Positions 7,211-17,634 of a stretch of 64,000 nt of DNA are shown here, one piece after another (positions within the stretch are counted from its first letter, which is position 1; each line of letters begins with the position of its first letter). Below the pieces are notes generated by a model that worked only from the letters and a program-made list of their open reading frames with translations, was not told where the DNA came from and made no database searches. This stretch comes from an uncultured Oscillibacter sp. (GTDB lineage: Bacteria; Bacillota; Clostridia; Oscillospirales; Oscillospiraceae). The DNA is taken from assembly GCA_910578935.1 (NCBI GenBank), contig CAJTSM010000016.1:1-64000 (forward strand), given 5' to 3'. Made by a program: the position numbers and the translations under genes.

Positions 7211-7678
7211 ATGCTTACAATTGCCCAGCTGACCCGTCTGCCCCGGAAATTCTCAAAATATTATGACCGGCAATTTCTCCCTCTGCTGGAGAAAACGGAC
7301 CTTACCATGCGGGAGGTTCACGTTCTGCTGTTCCTGGCGAACCATCCCGGCCAGGACACCGCCCGGGATGTGACGGAACTCCGGGGTCTGGCCAAGTCCC
7401 AGGTTTCTCAGGCGGTGGAAATTATGGCGGGCCGGGGCCTTCTGGCACGGCGGGCCGACGGAGAAGACCGGCGGATCATTCACCTGGAAATTACTGAAAA
7501 AGGCGCGCCCCTGGCAAAGGAGGCTCAGGGCATTCAGGCGGCTTGTGGGCGGCGTCTGCTTGCGGGGCTGACGGGGAAGGAGCAGGCTGTGTTCCTGGAC
7601 CTGCTGGAACGGGTACTGCGGGAGACGGAGGAATTGAGTACGGAAAAGGAGTGTTCTTATGAACCGGCAAAGTGTTGA
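7211..7678 (+). CDS. MarR-family transcriptional regulator
   Basis: This is a 155-residue winged-helix repressor. The core is at residues 30-100: MREVHVLLFLANHPGQDT, then a recognition helix region GLAKSQVSQAVEIM, and the wing with ADGEDRRIIHLEITEKG (the DRR signature). Long N- and C-terminal helices form the dimer interface. The start at 7211 follows AAAGGAGG at 7196-7203; an upstream in-frame extension would run through the operators and is rejected. The stop overlaps the start of the MATE transporter by 20 bases, so the two are co-translated. Autorepression through the tandem palindromes and control of drug or metabolite efflux are inferred from this layout. Confidence 0.92.
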   Translation: MLTIAQLTRLPRKFSKYYDRQFLPLLEKTDLTMREVHVLLFLANHPGQDTARDVTELRGLAKSQVSQAVEIMAGRGLLARRADGEDRRIIHLEITEKGAPLAKEAQGIQAACGRRLLAGLTGKEQAVFLDLLERVLRETEELSTEKECSYEPAKC

Positions 7679-9035
7679 TCTGGGCAGCGGGAAAGTGAGT
7701 AAGCTGTTGTTTTCTCTGGCCCTGCCTACGATCACTTCCCAAATTGTCAACATGCTCTATAACCTGGTGGACCGGGTCTACATTGGCCATATGAAGCCTG
7801 TGGATACCGTGGGGGCTCTGGCTCTCACCGGCGTGGGAGTCTGTCTGCCCATCATCATGATTATCTCCGCCTTCGCGGCGCTGGTGGGCATGGGGGGCGC
7901 GCCCCGGGCTTCAATCCAAGAAGGACGGGGGGACCTGGAAGGCTCCCGGAAGATTATGGGCAACAGCTTTACCCTGCTGCTGATCACCTCCATTGTGCTG
8001 ACGGCGGTGTTCCGGAATTTTGCGGAGCCTCTGCTGATGACCTTCGGAGCCAGCGAAAATACCATCGGCTATGCCCTGGACTACATGAAGATTTACTCCC
8101 TGGGCACCCTTTTTGTCCAGGTGACCCTGGGTATGAATGCCTATATTACCGCCCAGGGCTTTACCACGGTCAGCATGAAAACCGTCTTGATCGGCGCGGG
8201 GCTGAACACACTGCTGGATCCGGTCTTTATTTTCGGCTTGGGTATGGGCGTCCGGGGGGCGGCCCTGGCCACAATCCTCTCCCAGGCGGTTTCCGCCGCA
8301 TGGGTCCTCCGCTTTCTTACCGGGCCGAAAACCAAGTGGCGGCTGCAGAAGGAAAACCTCCGGCCGGAGCCTGAAGTCTTCCTGCCCTGTCTGGCTCTGG
8401 GCCTGTCGCCCTTTATCATGCAGTCCACGGAGAGCCTCATCGCCGTGTGTTTCAACTCCTCCCTGCTGAAGTACGGCGGAGATGTAGCGGTGGGGGCCAT
8501 GACGGTGCTGACCAGCATGATGCAGTTCGCCATGATGCCTCTTCAGGGTCTGAGCCAGGGGGCTCAGCCCATTGTCAGCTATAACTTCGGCGCGCGGAAT
8601 CCCCAGCGGGTAAAGGACGCCTTTGGATGCCTTCTCAAATCCTGCGTGATTTATTCGGCGGCGCTCTGGGCGGCGGTACAGATGTTCCCACGGGTCTTTG
8701 TGCAGATTTTCAATAATGACCCGGCGCTGGTGGACTACGCCGCCTGGGCCCTGCGGATTTATATGGGCACCACCTGTCTCTTCGGCGTCCAGATCGCCTG
8801 CCAGCAAACCTTTGTGGCCCTGGGAAATGCCAAGACCTCTCTTTTCCTGGCGGTGCTGCGGAAAATCATCCTGCTGATTCCCCTTATCTATATCCTGCCG
8901 GGTTTCTTCACCAACAAGGCCTTTGCTGTATTCCTGGCGGAACCGGTGGCGGATTTTCTGGCGGTGACCACCACCGCTTCCATGTTTACCGTCCAGTTCA
9001 AGCGGAGTATGGCGGAGCTGGAGCAAGGCGAATAA
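7659..9035 (+). CDS. MATE-family multidrug/metabolite efflux transporter
   Basis: This 458-residue integral membrane protein has about twelve hydrophobic segments in two related halves. The MATE N-terminal signature is present: SLALPTITSQIVNMLYNLVD and RVYIGHM near residue 15-45, and GAPRASIQEGRGD after TM2. The second half contains MMPLQGLSQGAQPIVSYNFG. The length is normal for DinF/NorM-like MATE exporters driven by Na+ or H+. It overlaps the end of the marR gene by 20 bases and is followed by a strong terminator, so the operon is marR-MATE. The exported compound is unknown. Confidence 0.93.
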   Translation: MNRQSVDLGSGKVSKLLFSLALPTITSQIVNMLYNLVDRVYIGHMKPVDTVGALALTGVGVCLPIIMIISAFAALVGMGGAPRASIQEGRGDLEGSRKIMGNSFTLLLITSIVLTAVFRNFAEPLLMTFGASENTIGYALDYMKIYSLGTLFVQVTLGMNAYITAQGFTTVSMKTVLIGAGLNTLLDPVFIFGLGMGVRGAALATILSQAVSAAWVLRFLTGPKTKWRLQKENLRPEPEVFLPCLALGLSPFIMQSTESLIAVCFNSSLLKYGGDVAVGAMTVLTSMMQFAMMPLQGLSQGAQPIVSYNFGARNPQRVKDAFGCLLKSCVIYSAALWAAVQMFPRVFVQIFNNDPALVDYAAWALRIYMGTTCLFGVQIACQQTFVALGNAKTSLFLAVLRKIILLIPLIYILPGFFTNKAFAVFLAEPVADFLAVTTTASMFTVQFKRSMAELEQGE

Positions 9036-9049
9036 TTTGATGAAAACAA

Positions 9050-9100
9050 AAAGCCGGAAACCAGGCCCTGAGGACCTATGGTTTCCGGCTTTGCTTTTTT
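9050..9100 (+). terminator. Intrinsic terminator of marR-MATE operon
   Basis: The 14-bp inverted repeat AAAGCCGGAAACCA / TGGTTTCCGGCTTT has a 15-base loop and is followed by GCTTTTTT. Confidence 0.9.
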
Positions 9101-9216
9101 GCGGCGGGAGACTGGAAAAAGACAAAAAATTTCGGCGGTTTATCCAAAGATTTCCTGCCGGCCTTGTGCTAAAATCCAGGGCATTGGGATAAATCAAAAT
9201 ATTTTGCAAAAACTAC

Positions 9217-9245
9217 TTGCAATATAGATGAGAATTGTGTAATAT
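9217..9245 (+). promoter_or_regulatory. Candidate promoter for hemolysin III-type gene
   Basis: TTGCAA (9217-9222) and TAATAT (9240-9245) are 17 bases apart, in an AT-rich stretch between the MATE terminator and the next gene. Apart from this the 9101-9299 interval shows nothing recognisable. Confidence 0.45.
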
Positions 9246-9299
9246 AGTTTTATAAATTATATTATACGGTATTGACAGCTTTTGCTGGGGAGGAGCATC

Positions 9300-10019
9300 A
9301 TGGAGGCCGTTTTGACGAAACAGGAATTGCAGCAATTGCGGCGGGCCCGTCTGCGGGCGGTCCGCCGGGCGAAGGTGCAGGCCCGGAACGAGCCGCCCCG
9401 GTTGACGCTGGGGGCGGAGGTGTTCAACTCTGTCAGCCACGGCCTGGGAGCTCTGGGAGCGGCGGCGGCATTGGCGCTGCTGCTGGTCCGCTCCGGTGGG
9501 GGTATGGAACGGCTGGCCTCCTGCGTTTACGGAATCAGCATGGTGCTGATGATGCTCATGAGCTGCGTGTACCACGCCATGCCCGTCGGGTCGGGAGCTA
9601 AACGGGTCCTCCGGCGGTTCGACTACACGTCGATCTACCTGCTGATTGGAGGCACCTTTGCCCCGATTCTGCTGTTGTACCTGGGGGGCGCCCTGGGCGT
9701 GGCAATTTTCTGTGTCCAGTGGGCGGTAATTTTCACCGGCGTAGCGCTGGTGATGGTGTTTGGTCCAGGGCGCTGGCGGGCCCTGCATTTTACGCTGTAC
9801 TTTCTTATTGGCTGGAGCGGCCTGGTCTTCCTGCCCCGAATGTATCTCCAGAGCCGGACGCTGCTGTGGTTTATTTTCGCCGGAGGGCTGGCCTATACTC
9901 TGGGAATGATTCCTTTTGCGGGAAAGAGAAAGTATGATCACTGTATTTGGCACGTTTTCGTGCTGGCGGGGGCGGCGCTGCATTGGATTGGGATTTACAC
10001 GCAGATTTATCTGGCGTGA
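9300..10019 (+). CDS. Hemolysin III family membrane protein (TrhA/YqfA, PAQR superfamily)
   Basis: This 239-residue protein has seven predicted membrane helices. Family landmarks are the N-terminal EVFNSVSHGLGALGA motif (Ser/His of the first helix), SCVYHAMPVG...RRFDYTSIYLLIGGTFAPI (conserved H...D in the second block) and KYDHCIWHVFVLAGAALHW (C-terminal HxxxH-type motif). These His/Asp residues form the presumed metal-dependent hydrolase site of the PAQR/CREST superfamily. The ATG at 9300 has GGGGAGG 7 bases upstream; an in-frame TTG at 9282 would include that site. It appears to be monocistronic. TrhA proteins are linked to membrane-energetics homeostasis in other bacteria, but the role here is unknown. 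Confidence 0.88.
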   Translation: MEAVLTKQELQQLRRARLRAVRRAKVQARNEPPRLTLGAEVFNSVSHGLGALGAAAALALLLVRSGGGMERLASCVYGISMVLMMLMSCVYHAMPVGSGAKRVLRRFDYTSIYLLIGGTFAPILLLYLGGALGVAIFCVQWAVIFTGVALVMVFGPGRWRALHFTLYFLIGWSGLVFLPRMYLQSRTLLWFIFAGGLAYTLGMIPFAGKRKYDHCIWHVFVLAGAALHWIGIYTQIYLA

Positions 10020-10195
10020 GCGCGCTGTGAGAACCGGGAACGGGGAATCCGGCGTTCGGAGCAACAGACAGGGGCGGTCCCTGGAAGGCTTCGGACAGAG
10101 GGTTCTCCGTTTTTATTTGGCTGCGCGGTATAAAGGGCTCGTTAAAAATCCGGGTAAAAGGGCGTGCCGCGCAAGCGTTTTCGCCCCTGCCGCTC

Positions 10196-10223
10196 TTGAC
10201 TTTTCCGCAGGAGTTACTATAAT
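10196..10223 (+). promoter_or_regulatory. Promoter of the ATP synthase operon
   Basis: TTGACT (10196-10201) and a perfect TATAAT (10218-10223) are 16 bases apart, about 70 bases before the first atp start codon. The rest of the 10020-10295 interval shows no gene. Confidence 0.7.
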
Positions 10224-10295
10224 CAAACCGTACGATTTCGCCGCCGCGCCGGTAGGCCTTAGGCGCGGGGAGCCGATGGAGAGAAGGGATGATTG

Positions 10296-11117
10296 ATGAA
10301 AGAACATAAAAAGGGCCTGGCGCTGTGGCTGGCGGCGGTTTTGCTGCTGCTGGCGGGCGCATTGTTCGCCGGGTCCCCCGGACGGACGGAAACCGTGAAA
10401 GAGGCTATGCGGGACGCCGTGCTCCACGATGTGAACCGAGTCGGCCTCTTTGGGATCAAGGAGGTGAATCCGGGGCTGATCTCCGCCTTTACGGTGACGC
10501 TGATTCTGCTTCTGGCCGCCGCCTGCATTCGGGCTTTTGTAATTCCAAAGTTCCGGTATGTACCGGGGAAATTTCAGATGCTGCTGGAGGAGGCTGTGGG
10601 CCTGTTCAGCGGCATGGCGAAAACCAGCAGCCCCCATCGATGGGGATTCCTGGGAGCCTATGTTTTTGCCGCTGGGGCCTATATATTTGTGGGGACGCTG
10701 TTTGAATTGCTGGGCCTCCAGGCCGTCACGGTTCACGGTCATCCCATTACCCTGCCCGCTCCCTTGTCCGATGTGAACGCCGCCATTGCCATGGGAACTT
10801 TTTCCTACCTAGTGATCCTCTCCGGCGGCATTGTAGCTAATGGAGCAAAGGGAATTGGGAAGACGCTGAAGGAGTTCTCCCTGCCGATTTCCATGAGCTT
10901 CCGGCTCTTTGGCGCCTTGCTCAGCGGTTTGCTGGTGACGGAGCTGGTGTATTACTACGTGAGGTTAAGCTTTGTGCTGCCGGTGATCGTGGGTGTGCTG
11001 TTCACGCTGCTCCACGCGCTGATTCAGACTTATGTGCTGACGATGCTGACGGCCCTGTATTACGGCGAGGTGTCCGAGCCCTCCCCGCCGAAAGAGAAGA
11101 AACGCCGGGCCGCCTGA
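10296..11117 (+). CDS. atpB: F-type ATP synthase subunit a
   Basis: This 273-residue membrane subunit forms the proton (or Na+) half-channels of Fo. The essential arginine lies in SMSFRLFGALLSG (about residue 209). The downstream channel helix carries HALIQTYVLTMLTALY with the conserved Gln. Hydrophobic segments are at roughly 8-27, 64-86, 120-150, 165-185 and 205-265. The first ORF codon, TTG at 10293, is directly followed by ATG at 10296, which suits the AGAAGGGA box better. First gene of an operon a-c-b-(delta/alpha)-gamma-beta-epsilon; no atpI is seen upstream. Confidence 0.93.
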   Translation: MKEHKKGLALWLAAVLLLLAGALFAGSPGRTETVKEAMRDAVLHDVNRVGLFGIKEVNPGLISAFTVTLILLLAAACIRAFVIPKFRYVPGKFQMLLEEAVGLFSGMAKTSSPHRWGFLGAYVFAAGAYIFVGTLFELLGLQAVTVHGHPITLPAPLSDVNAAIAMGTFSYLVILSGGIVANGAKGIGKTLKEFSLPISMSFRLFGALLSGLLVTELVYYYVRLSFVLPVIVGVLFTLLHALIQTYVLTMLTALYYGEVSEPSPPKEKKRRAA

Positions 11118-11519
<402 letters not shown>

Positions 11520-11533
11520 GGAAGGTGGAGGCT

Positions 11534-12019
11534 GTGAATATTCCCCTGAATATCGACTGGCAGCAGATTTTGCTGCATTGGATGAATCTGGTGATTCTCA
11601 CCGGAGGGCTGTATTTCCTGCTCTACAAGCCGGTGATGCAGTTCATGGAAAAGCGGGAGGCCTATTACCGGGACTTGGAGGATCAGGCCGCTGGGAAGCT
11701 CCGGGAGGCAGAGGAACTGAAATCCGCCTATCAGGCCAAGCTGGATGGAGCGGAGGAAGAAATCCACCAGGCCCGGGCGAAAGCTCAGGCGGTGGTTCAG
11801 CAGTCCGTGGAAGAACAGATGGCCCAGGCGAAGCAGATCGTCGCCAAGGCCAAGGAGGAGGCCGCCAGCAGCCGGGAGCAGATTATTAAGGAATCCCAGC
11901 GGGAACTCCGGGAGCTGACGGTGGCGGCGGTGAAGAAGCTGACGGTGAAGGCCGACACGGACCTCTTTGACCAGTTCCTGGACCTGGCGGAGGGAGGGAA
12001 GCCTCATGAGGAGCAATAG
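11534..12019 (+). CDS. atpF: F-type ATP synthase subunit b
   Basis: This is the peripheral stalk subunit, about 161 residues. A single N-terminal membrane helix (LLHWMNLVILTGGLYFLLY) is followed by a long charged coiled coil (residues 35-150) rich in Ala, Glu, Lys and Gln. The start is GTG at 11534 (an alternative GTG at 11525 lies inside the GGAAGGTGGAG box). The C-terminus overlaps the next gene by 14 bases. No part of a delta N-terminal domain is appended, so the missing delta domain is not hidden here, unlike the b-delta fusions of mycobacteria. Confidence 0.9.
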   Translation: MNIPLNIDWQQILLHWMNLVILTGGLYFLLYKPVMQFMEKREAYYRDLEDQAAGKLREAEELKSAYQAKLDGAEEEIHQARAKAQAVVQQSVEEQMAQAKQIVAKAKEEAASSREQIIKESQRELRELTVAAVKKLTVKADTDLFDQFLDLAEGGKPHEEQ

Positions 12020-13760
12020 AGGCACGCTGACGGCAGAACTCCGCAGCGCCGTCAAGCCCACGGAAGAACAGTTCCGCCGCTTTGAGAAATTCCTGGCCGG
12101 GAAGTACAAGCGGAAGGTCCCGCTCCGCTGGGAGGAGGACCCGGCTTTGAAGCAGGGATTCCGTCTCCAAGTGGGGGCGGATATGTACGACTGGACGATA
12201 AAAGGCCGGGTGCGGCAGTTCCGGGACTATGTCCGGGGGCTGGAGAGCGGGTCCAACGATATCCTGCCTTTGATGCGCCAGGCGGTGGAGGACTGGACTG
12301 TGGCCGTAACGCCCGAGGAGATTGGCGAGGTGACGGCGGTGGACGGCGAGATCGCCTCCGTCAAGGGCCTGGACCACGTCCAGTACGGTGAAATTTTGAT
12401 CTTCAACTCCGGCGTTAAGGGCATGGTTCAAGACTTGCGCCGGGACGGCGTGAGCTGTATCCTCTTCGGCAGCGGCGAGGAGGTTTCCGCCGGGAGTATG
12501 GTCCGCCGGACCCTGAAAACCGCCGGCATGCCGGTGGGCGAGGGCTTCCTGGGCCGGGTGGTGGATGCGCTGGGCGTCCCCGTGGACGGAAAGGGCAAAA
12601 TCATGGCGGAGGCCCACCGGCCCATTGAGGCTCCGGCTCCGGGGATCCTGGACCGTCAGCCGGTAAACGCTCCCATGGAGACGGGGCTTTTGGCCATCGA
12701 CTCCATGTTTCCCATTGGCCGGGGCCAGCGGGAGCTGATTATCGGCGACCGCCAGACCGGAAAAACCGCCATCGCTTTGGACACGATCCTGAACCAGAAG
12801 GGGAAGGACGTGGTGTGCGTCTATGTCGCCATTGGACAAAAATCCGGCAGCGTGGCCCAGATTGTGGAGAACCTCAGCCGCCGGGGAGCTATGGAGTACA
12901 CCGCCGTAGTCAGCGCTCCGGCCAGCGCCTCCGCGGCCCTCCAGTATATTGCGCCCTATGCGGGCTGCGCCCTGGGAGAGCATTTCATGCGCCAGGGGCG
13001 GGATGTGCTGATCGTTTACGACGACCTCAGCAAGCACGCCATTGCCTACCGGACCCTGAGCCTCCTGCTGGAGCGCTCCCCGGGGCGGGAGGCATATCCC
13101 GGCGATGTGTTCTACCTCCACTCCCGTCTGCTGGAGCGGGCGGCCCATCTCTCGGACGACCTGGGGGGCGGGAGCATGACCGCCCTGCCCATCGTGGAAA
13201 CCCAGGCGGGAGATGTGTCCGCTTACATTCCCACCAACATCATCTCCATCACCGACGGGCAGATTTTCCTGGAGAGCGATTTGTTTTTCGCGGGCCAGAG
13301 GCCGGCGGTGAACGTGGGCCTCTCTGTCTCCCGAGTGGGCGGGGACGCCCAGACCAAGGCTGTGAAGAAGGCCGTAGGGACCCTTCGGCTGGACCTGGCC
13401 CAGTACCGGGAGATGGAGGTGTTCACGCAGTTCTCCAGCGACCTGGATGACGCCACCAAGCGTCAGCTTGTCTACGGCCAGGGCCTGATGCGCCTGCTGC
13501 GCCAGCCCCGGTATGCCCCCCTGTCTCAGCACCAGCAGGTGGTGATCCTAGTGTCCGCCATGGCCCATGTGATGCAAGAGGTGCCCCTGGAACAGATGGA
13601 CGCTTTCCGGGCCTGTTTGCTGGCGGCAATCGAGGAAGAGGCCCCGGACCTCTGCCAGCGGATCGACCGCACCGGACAGTTGGCTCCGGAGGACCGGGAG
13701 GAGATCGTTTCCCTGGCGAAACGCACCTTGGAGAGCTTCAGCGGGAAGAAGGGCGGCTGA
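12006..13760 (+). CDS. atpA: Fused ATP synthase delta C-terminal domain - alpha subunit
   Basis: The protein is 584 residues, against about 500 for a normal alpha. Residues 5-80 align by eye with the C-terminal domain of subunit delta (OSCP): TAELRSAVKPTEEQ, then KRKVPL, then an Asp-containing strand, then TIKGRVRQFRDYV, matching the delta SVRGRLERL ending. From about residue 84 an ordinary alpha follows: beta-barrel start IGEVTAVDGEIASVKGLD, Walker A GDRQTGKT (247-254), YDDLSKHA, SLSVSRVGGDAQ-like region and a full C-terminal domain. The start at 12006 has GGAGGGAAG upstream, and the delta-like part is in frame with no stop, so the fusion is real in this sequence. No separate atpH exists in the operon; the delta N-terminal domain is absent. 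Confidence 0.9.
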   Translation: MRSNRGTLTAELRSAVKPTEEQFRRFEKFLAGKYKRKVPLRWEEDPALKQGFRLQVGADMYDWTIKGRVRQFRDYVRGLESGSNDILPLMRQAVEDWTVAVTPEEIGEVTAVDGEIASVKGLDHVQYGEILIFNSGVKGMVQDLRRDGVSCILFGSGEEVSAGSMVRRTLKTAGMPVGEGFLGRVVDALGVPVDGKGKIMAEAHRPIEAPAPGILDRQPVNAPMETGLLAIDSMFPIGRGQRELIIGDRQTGKTAIALDTILNQKGKDVVCVYVAIGQKSGSVAQIVENLSRRGAMEYTAVVSAPASASAALQYIAPYAGCALGEHFMRQGRDVLIVYDDLSKHAIAYRTLSLLLERSPGREAYPGDVFYLHSRLLERAAHLSDDLGGGSMTALPIVETQAGDVSAYIPTNIISITDGQIFLESDLFFAGQRPAVNVGLSVSRVGGDAQTKAVKKAVGTLRLDLAQYREMEVFTQFSSDLDDATKRQLVYGQGLMRLLRQPRYAPLSQHQQVVILVSAMAHVMQEVPLEQMDAFRACLLAAIEEEAPDLCQRIDRTGQLAPEDREEIVSLAKRTLESFSGKKGG

Positions 13761-13761
13761 T

Positions 13762-14658
13762 ATGGCGGGGACCAAGGAGATCAAAACCCACATTGAGAGC
13801 GTGGGGGAAACCCGGAAAATCACCAATGCCATGTACCTGATCGCCTCCACGAAGCTCCGCCGGGCCCGGCAGGAGCTGGACCAGACCCGCCCTTATTTCG
13901 AGGCCCTCCGGGGGGAAATCCGCCGGATTTTCCGCACAGCTTATAATGTGGACAGCCGGTTTTTCTATCCCATAGGCAGCGGCGCGCCGCTGGAAGGGAC
14001 TTACGGCTGTCTGCTCATCACCGCCGACAAAGGCTTGGCGGGAGCTTATAACCAAAACGCCATTCGGGAAGCCCAGCGTCTGCTGGAGCGGCATCCGGAC
14101 ACGAAGCTGTTTGTTGTCGGGGAATACGGGCGGCGTTTTTTCGGCCAGCGGGGAATTCCCATTGAGCGCAGTTTTCTCTACACCGCCCAGAATCCCACCA
14201 TGGCCCGTGCCCGGGAAATCAGTTCCCTGCTGCTGGACGGTTTCGACCGGGGAGAGCTGAAGGAGATTTACGTCATCTACACGGATATGGAAAGCGCCAT
14301 GAGCTTTCAGGCCCGGGCGGCGCGGCTTCTGCCGTTCCACCGGACCCACTTTGCCGGGGCCCCGGCGGGGGAGGGGGCGATGACGGAGCGCTTCGAATTT
14401 TACCCGGACGTGGGGACCGTGCTGAACAGCGTCATGCGGAGCTATGTCACCGGTTTTATCTACAGCGCCTTAATTGACAGCTTCTGCTGTGAACAAAACG
14501 CCCGGATGACCGCCATGGATAACGCGGACCGAAACGCCGGAAAGCTGCTGGGCGAGCTGTCACTCCAGTACAACCGGGTCCGGCAGGCGGCCATTACCCA
14601 GGAGATCACGGAGATTTCCGCCGGGGCCAGGGCCCAGCGCCAGAAGAAGGGAAGGTAA
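13762..14658 (+). CDS. atpG: F-type ATP synthase subunit gamma
   Basis: This is the central rotor shaft of F1, 298 residues, normal length. The N-terminal helix has KEIKTHIESVGETRKIT and AMYLIASTKLRRA, the Rossmann-like middle carries LLITADKGLAGAYN (residues ~88-101), and the C-terminal helix carries ALIDSFCCEQNARMTAMDNA followed by LSLQYNRVRQAAITQEITEI. All conserved blocks are present and the frame is clean, so only beta is damaged in this operon. The start lies 1 base after the alpha stop. Confidence 0.94.
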   Translation: MAGTKEIKTHIESVGETRKITNAMYLIASTKLRRARQELDQTRPYFEALRGEIRRIFRTAYNVDSRFFYPIGSGAPLEGTYGCLLITADKGLAGAYNQNAIREAQRLLERHPDTKLFVVGEYGRRFFGQRGIPIERSFLYTAQNPTMARAREISSLLLDGFDRGELKEIYVIYTDMESAMSFQARAARLLPFHRTHFAGAPAGEGAMTERFEFYPDVGTVLNSVMRSYVTGFIYSALIDSFCCEQNARMTAMDNADRNAGKLLGELSLQYNRVRQAAITQEITEISAGARAQRQKKGR

Positions 14659-14664
14659 CCGATT

Positions 14665-16050
<1,386 letters not shown>

Positions 16051-16051
<1 letters not shown>

Positions 16052-16461
16052 TGGAAGTGTTTCAAGCCCACATTCTGGCGGCGGACCGAACGTTCTATGA
16101 GGGTCCCTGCATCAGCCTGACCGTCCCCACCAGCGACGGGGAGCAGGGCATTCTGGCCCACCACAGCGATATGATCGCCGCCGTTTTGCCGGGGACTTTG
16201 CGCTTCCGGACGCCGGAGGGCCCCGCCCAAACGGCCGCGGTATCCGGCGGAATGGTGAAGATTGAGAAAAATGAGGTCCTGGTGCTGGTGGACTCCGTGG
16301 AACGCCCGGAGGAGATCGACGCCGCCCGGGCCCGCCGGGAGGCCGATGAGGCCCGGGAGGCCATGCTCCAGAAGAAGAGCCGCCAGGAATACCAGCTGGC
16401 CCAGGCCACCCTGGCCCGGGCCATGAACCGCCTGCGGGTCAAGGCGGCGGAAATCCGATGA
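16051..16461 (+). CDS. atpC: F-type ATP synthase subunit epsilon
   Basis: This is a 136-residue epsilon: N-terminal beta-sandwich (residues 1-85, with TVPTSDGEQGILAHHSDM) and a C-terminal two-helix hairpin from about 90 (DAARARREADEAREAM). It inhibits ATP hydrolysis and couples gamma to the c ring. The ATG at 16051 overlaps the beta stop codon, indicating translational coupling. A strong terminator follows. Confidence 0.93.
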
Positions 16462-16501
16462 CAAGGCGTAACCTGCGCCGGCGGAGATTTATAGAGAAGT
16501 T

Positions 16502-16543
16502 AAAGGGCAAGGCAAACCGCCGCGGTTTGCCTTGCCCTTTTTC
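16502..16543 (+). terminator. ATP synthase operon terminator
   Basis: A nearly perfect 19-bp inverted repeat (AAAGGGCAAGGCAAACCGC and its complement, 16502-16540) continues into TTTTTC. The following 210 bases up to 16756 contain no recognisable gene. Confidence 0.93.
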
Positions 16544-16756
16544 ATACTGTTTACCCGGACATGATACGCCGGAGAAGAGTGTTTGGAGGAGAGCGGTGAA
16601 CGGTCATTTACCGAGAGTGGATTTGTTTTTCATAGTGTATAATCACGGTAAGCTTGCCTGTGTGTGGATGGTTCGCTCTTTGAAAAGCATGGCCGCTCCG
16701 CCGTTAACAGCACCGGTTTCCGCTGCCGGTGCGAAGCGTCTGAAGTAAAACTCCGG

Positions 16757-17626
16757 TCAAGCCGGTTTCTTTTCCCTTCGGTAGTATAAAAACAGCAGTA
16801 CCGACGCTGTCATGATAAAGAAATAAGCAATCCAGCTTGCAGAATCGGGGACTTGCCGGAACAAGAGGTATCCCAGTAAACCGGAAAAAATAATCTGCGT
16901 GCTGTCATAGATGGATATATCCTTCGGAGGCGCGTAGCGGTAGGCGTTGGTCAGCGCGTACTGTGCCGCCGCGCAGGAGGAGCCCGCCAGCAGCAGACAA
17001 GCCGTCTGCTTGGCGGTCACCGGCGTCCAATAGAGCAGATTGGACGGCAGCACCGCCAGCGTGGATACGGCCGAGAAGATGAAGACGATGGTGGAACCGT
17101 CAATTTCGCTGTTTCTCCGCAGGGCCCTGAGGGCGACATGAGCCCCGCCGGACATGACGCCGCCCAGAAGGCCAATGGCCGCTGAGAGGCCCAGCGCTTC
17201 TATATTTGGGAAGATCAGGAACAGACTGCCTGTCAGGGCCAAGGCGATGCACACCATTTGCCCCCTGTCCATCTGCTCGCCCAGGAACAGCGCGGCGAAC
17301 AGGATTGCGAAAAAGGGGCTGAGCTTACTCAGGGAATTGGAACTTGCCAGCATCAGGTGATCGATGGCGTAGTAATTGCAGAAGACCGAAATTGTGCCGC
17401 AGAGCACCCGGAGGGCTAACGGAGCCCCGCAGCCCCTGGGCACCCGCAGGGGGACCCGCCGGTTCAGCAGCACCCCGCCCGCTACAACCGCGGACACGGC
17501 GTTGCGAAACAGGACTTTCTGAAAAAACGGCAGATCTCCGGACAGACGCACGAAGGCGCTCATCAGGGCAAAGCAAAAGGAGGAGATTACCAGCAGCAGA
17601 ATGCCCTTGTTTTTCTCCGAGGTCAT
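16757..17626 (-). CDS. EamA/DMT-family transporter
   Basis: This 289-residue membrane protein has about ten helices in two repeats, typical of drug/metabolite exporters (RhaT/YdcZ/EamA). The first repeat begins KGILLLVISSFCFALMSAFV (residue ~6) and contains LFRNAVSAVVAGG. The end of the first half carries SSNSLSKLSPFFAILFAALF, LGEQMDRGQM and GSLFLIFP. The second half has TNAYRYAPPKDISIYDSTQII. The frame is open for 70 more codons upstream but those overlap the VOC gene and lack a ribosome site; the ATG at 17626 is 8 bases after the VOC stop. The substrate is unknown. Confidence 0.85.
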   Translation of the reverse strand: MTSEKNKGILLLVISSFCFALMSAFVRLSGDLPFFQKVLFRNAVSAVVAGGVLLNRRVPLRVPRGCGAPLALRVLCGTISVFCNYYAIDHLMLASSNSLSKLSPFFAILFAALFLGEQMDRGQMVCIALALTGSLFLIFPNIEALGLSAAIGLLGGVMSGGAHVALRALRRNSEIDGSTIVFIFSAVSTLAVLPSNLLYWTPVTAKQTACLLLAGSSCAAAQYALTNAYRYAPPKDISIYDSTQIIFSGLLGYLLFRQVPDSASWIAYFFIMTASVLLFLYYRREKKPA

Positions 17627-17634
17627 AGCGGCCT

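Noticed and set aside
16546..16756. Possible small gene or promoter between the atp terminator and the EamA gene
   Set aside because: A TATAAT-like box is present near 16638, but no open frame with a ribosome site follows on either strand.
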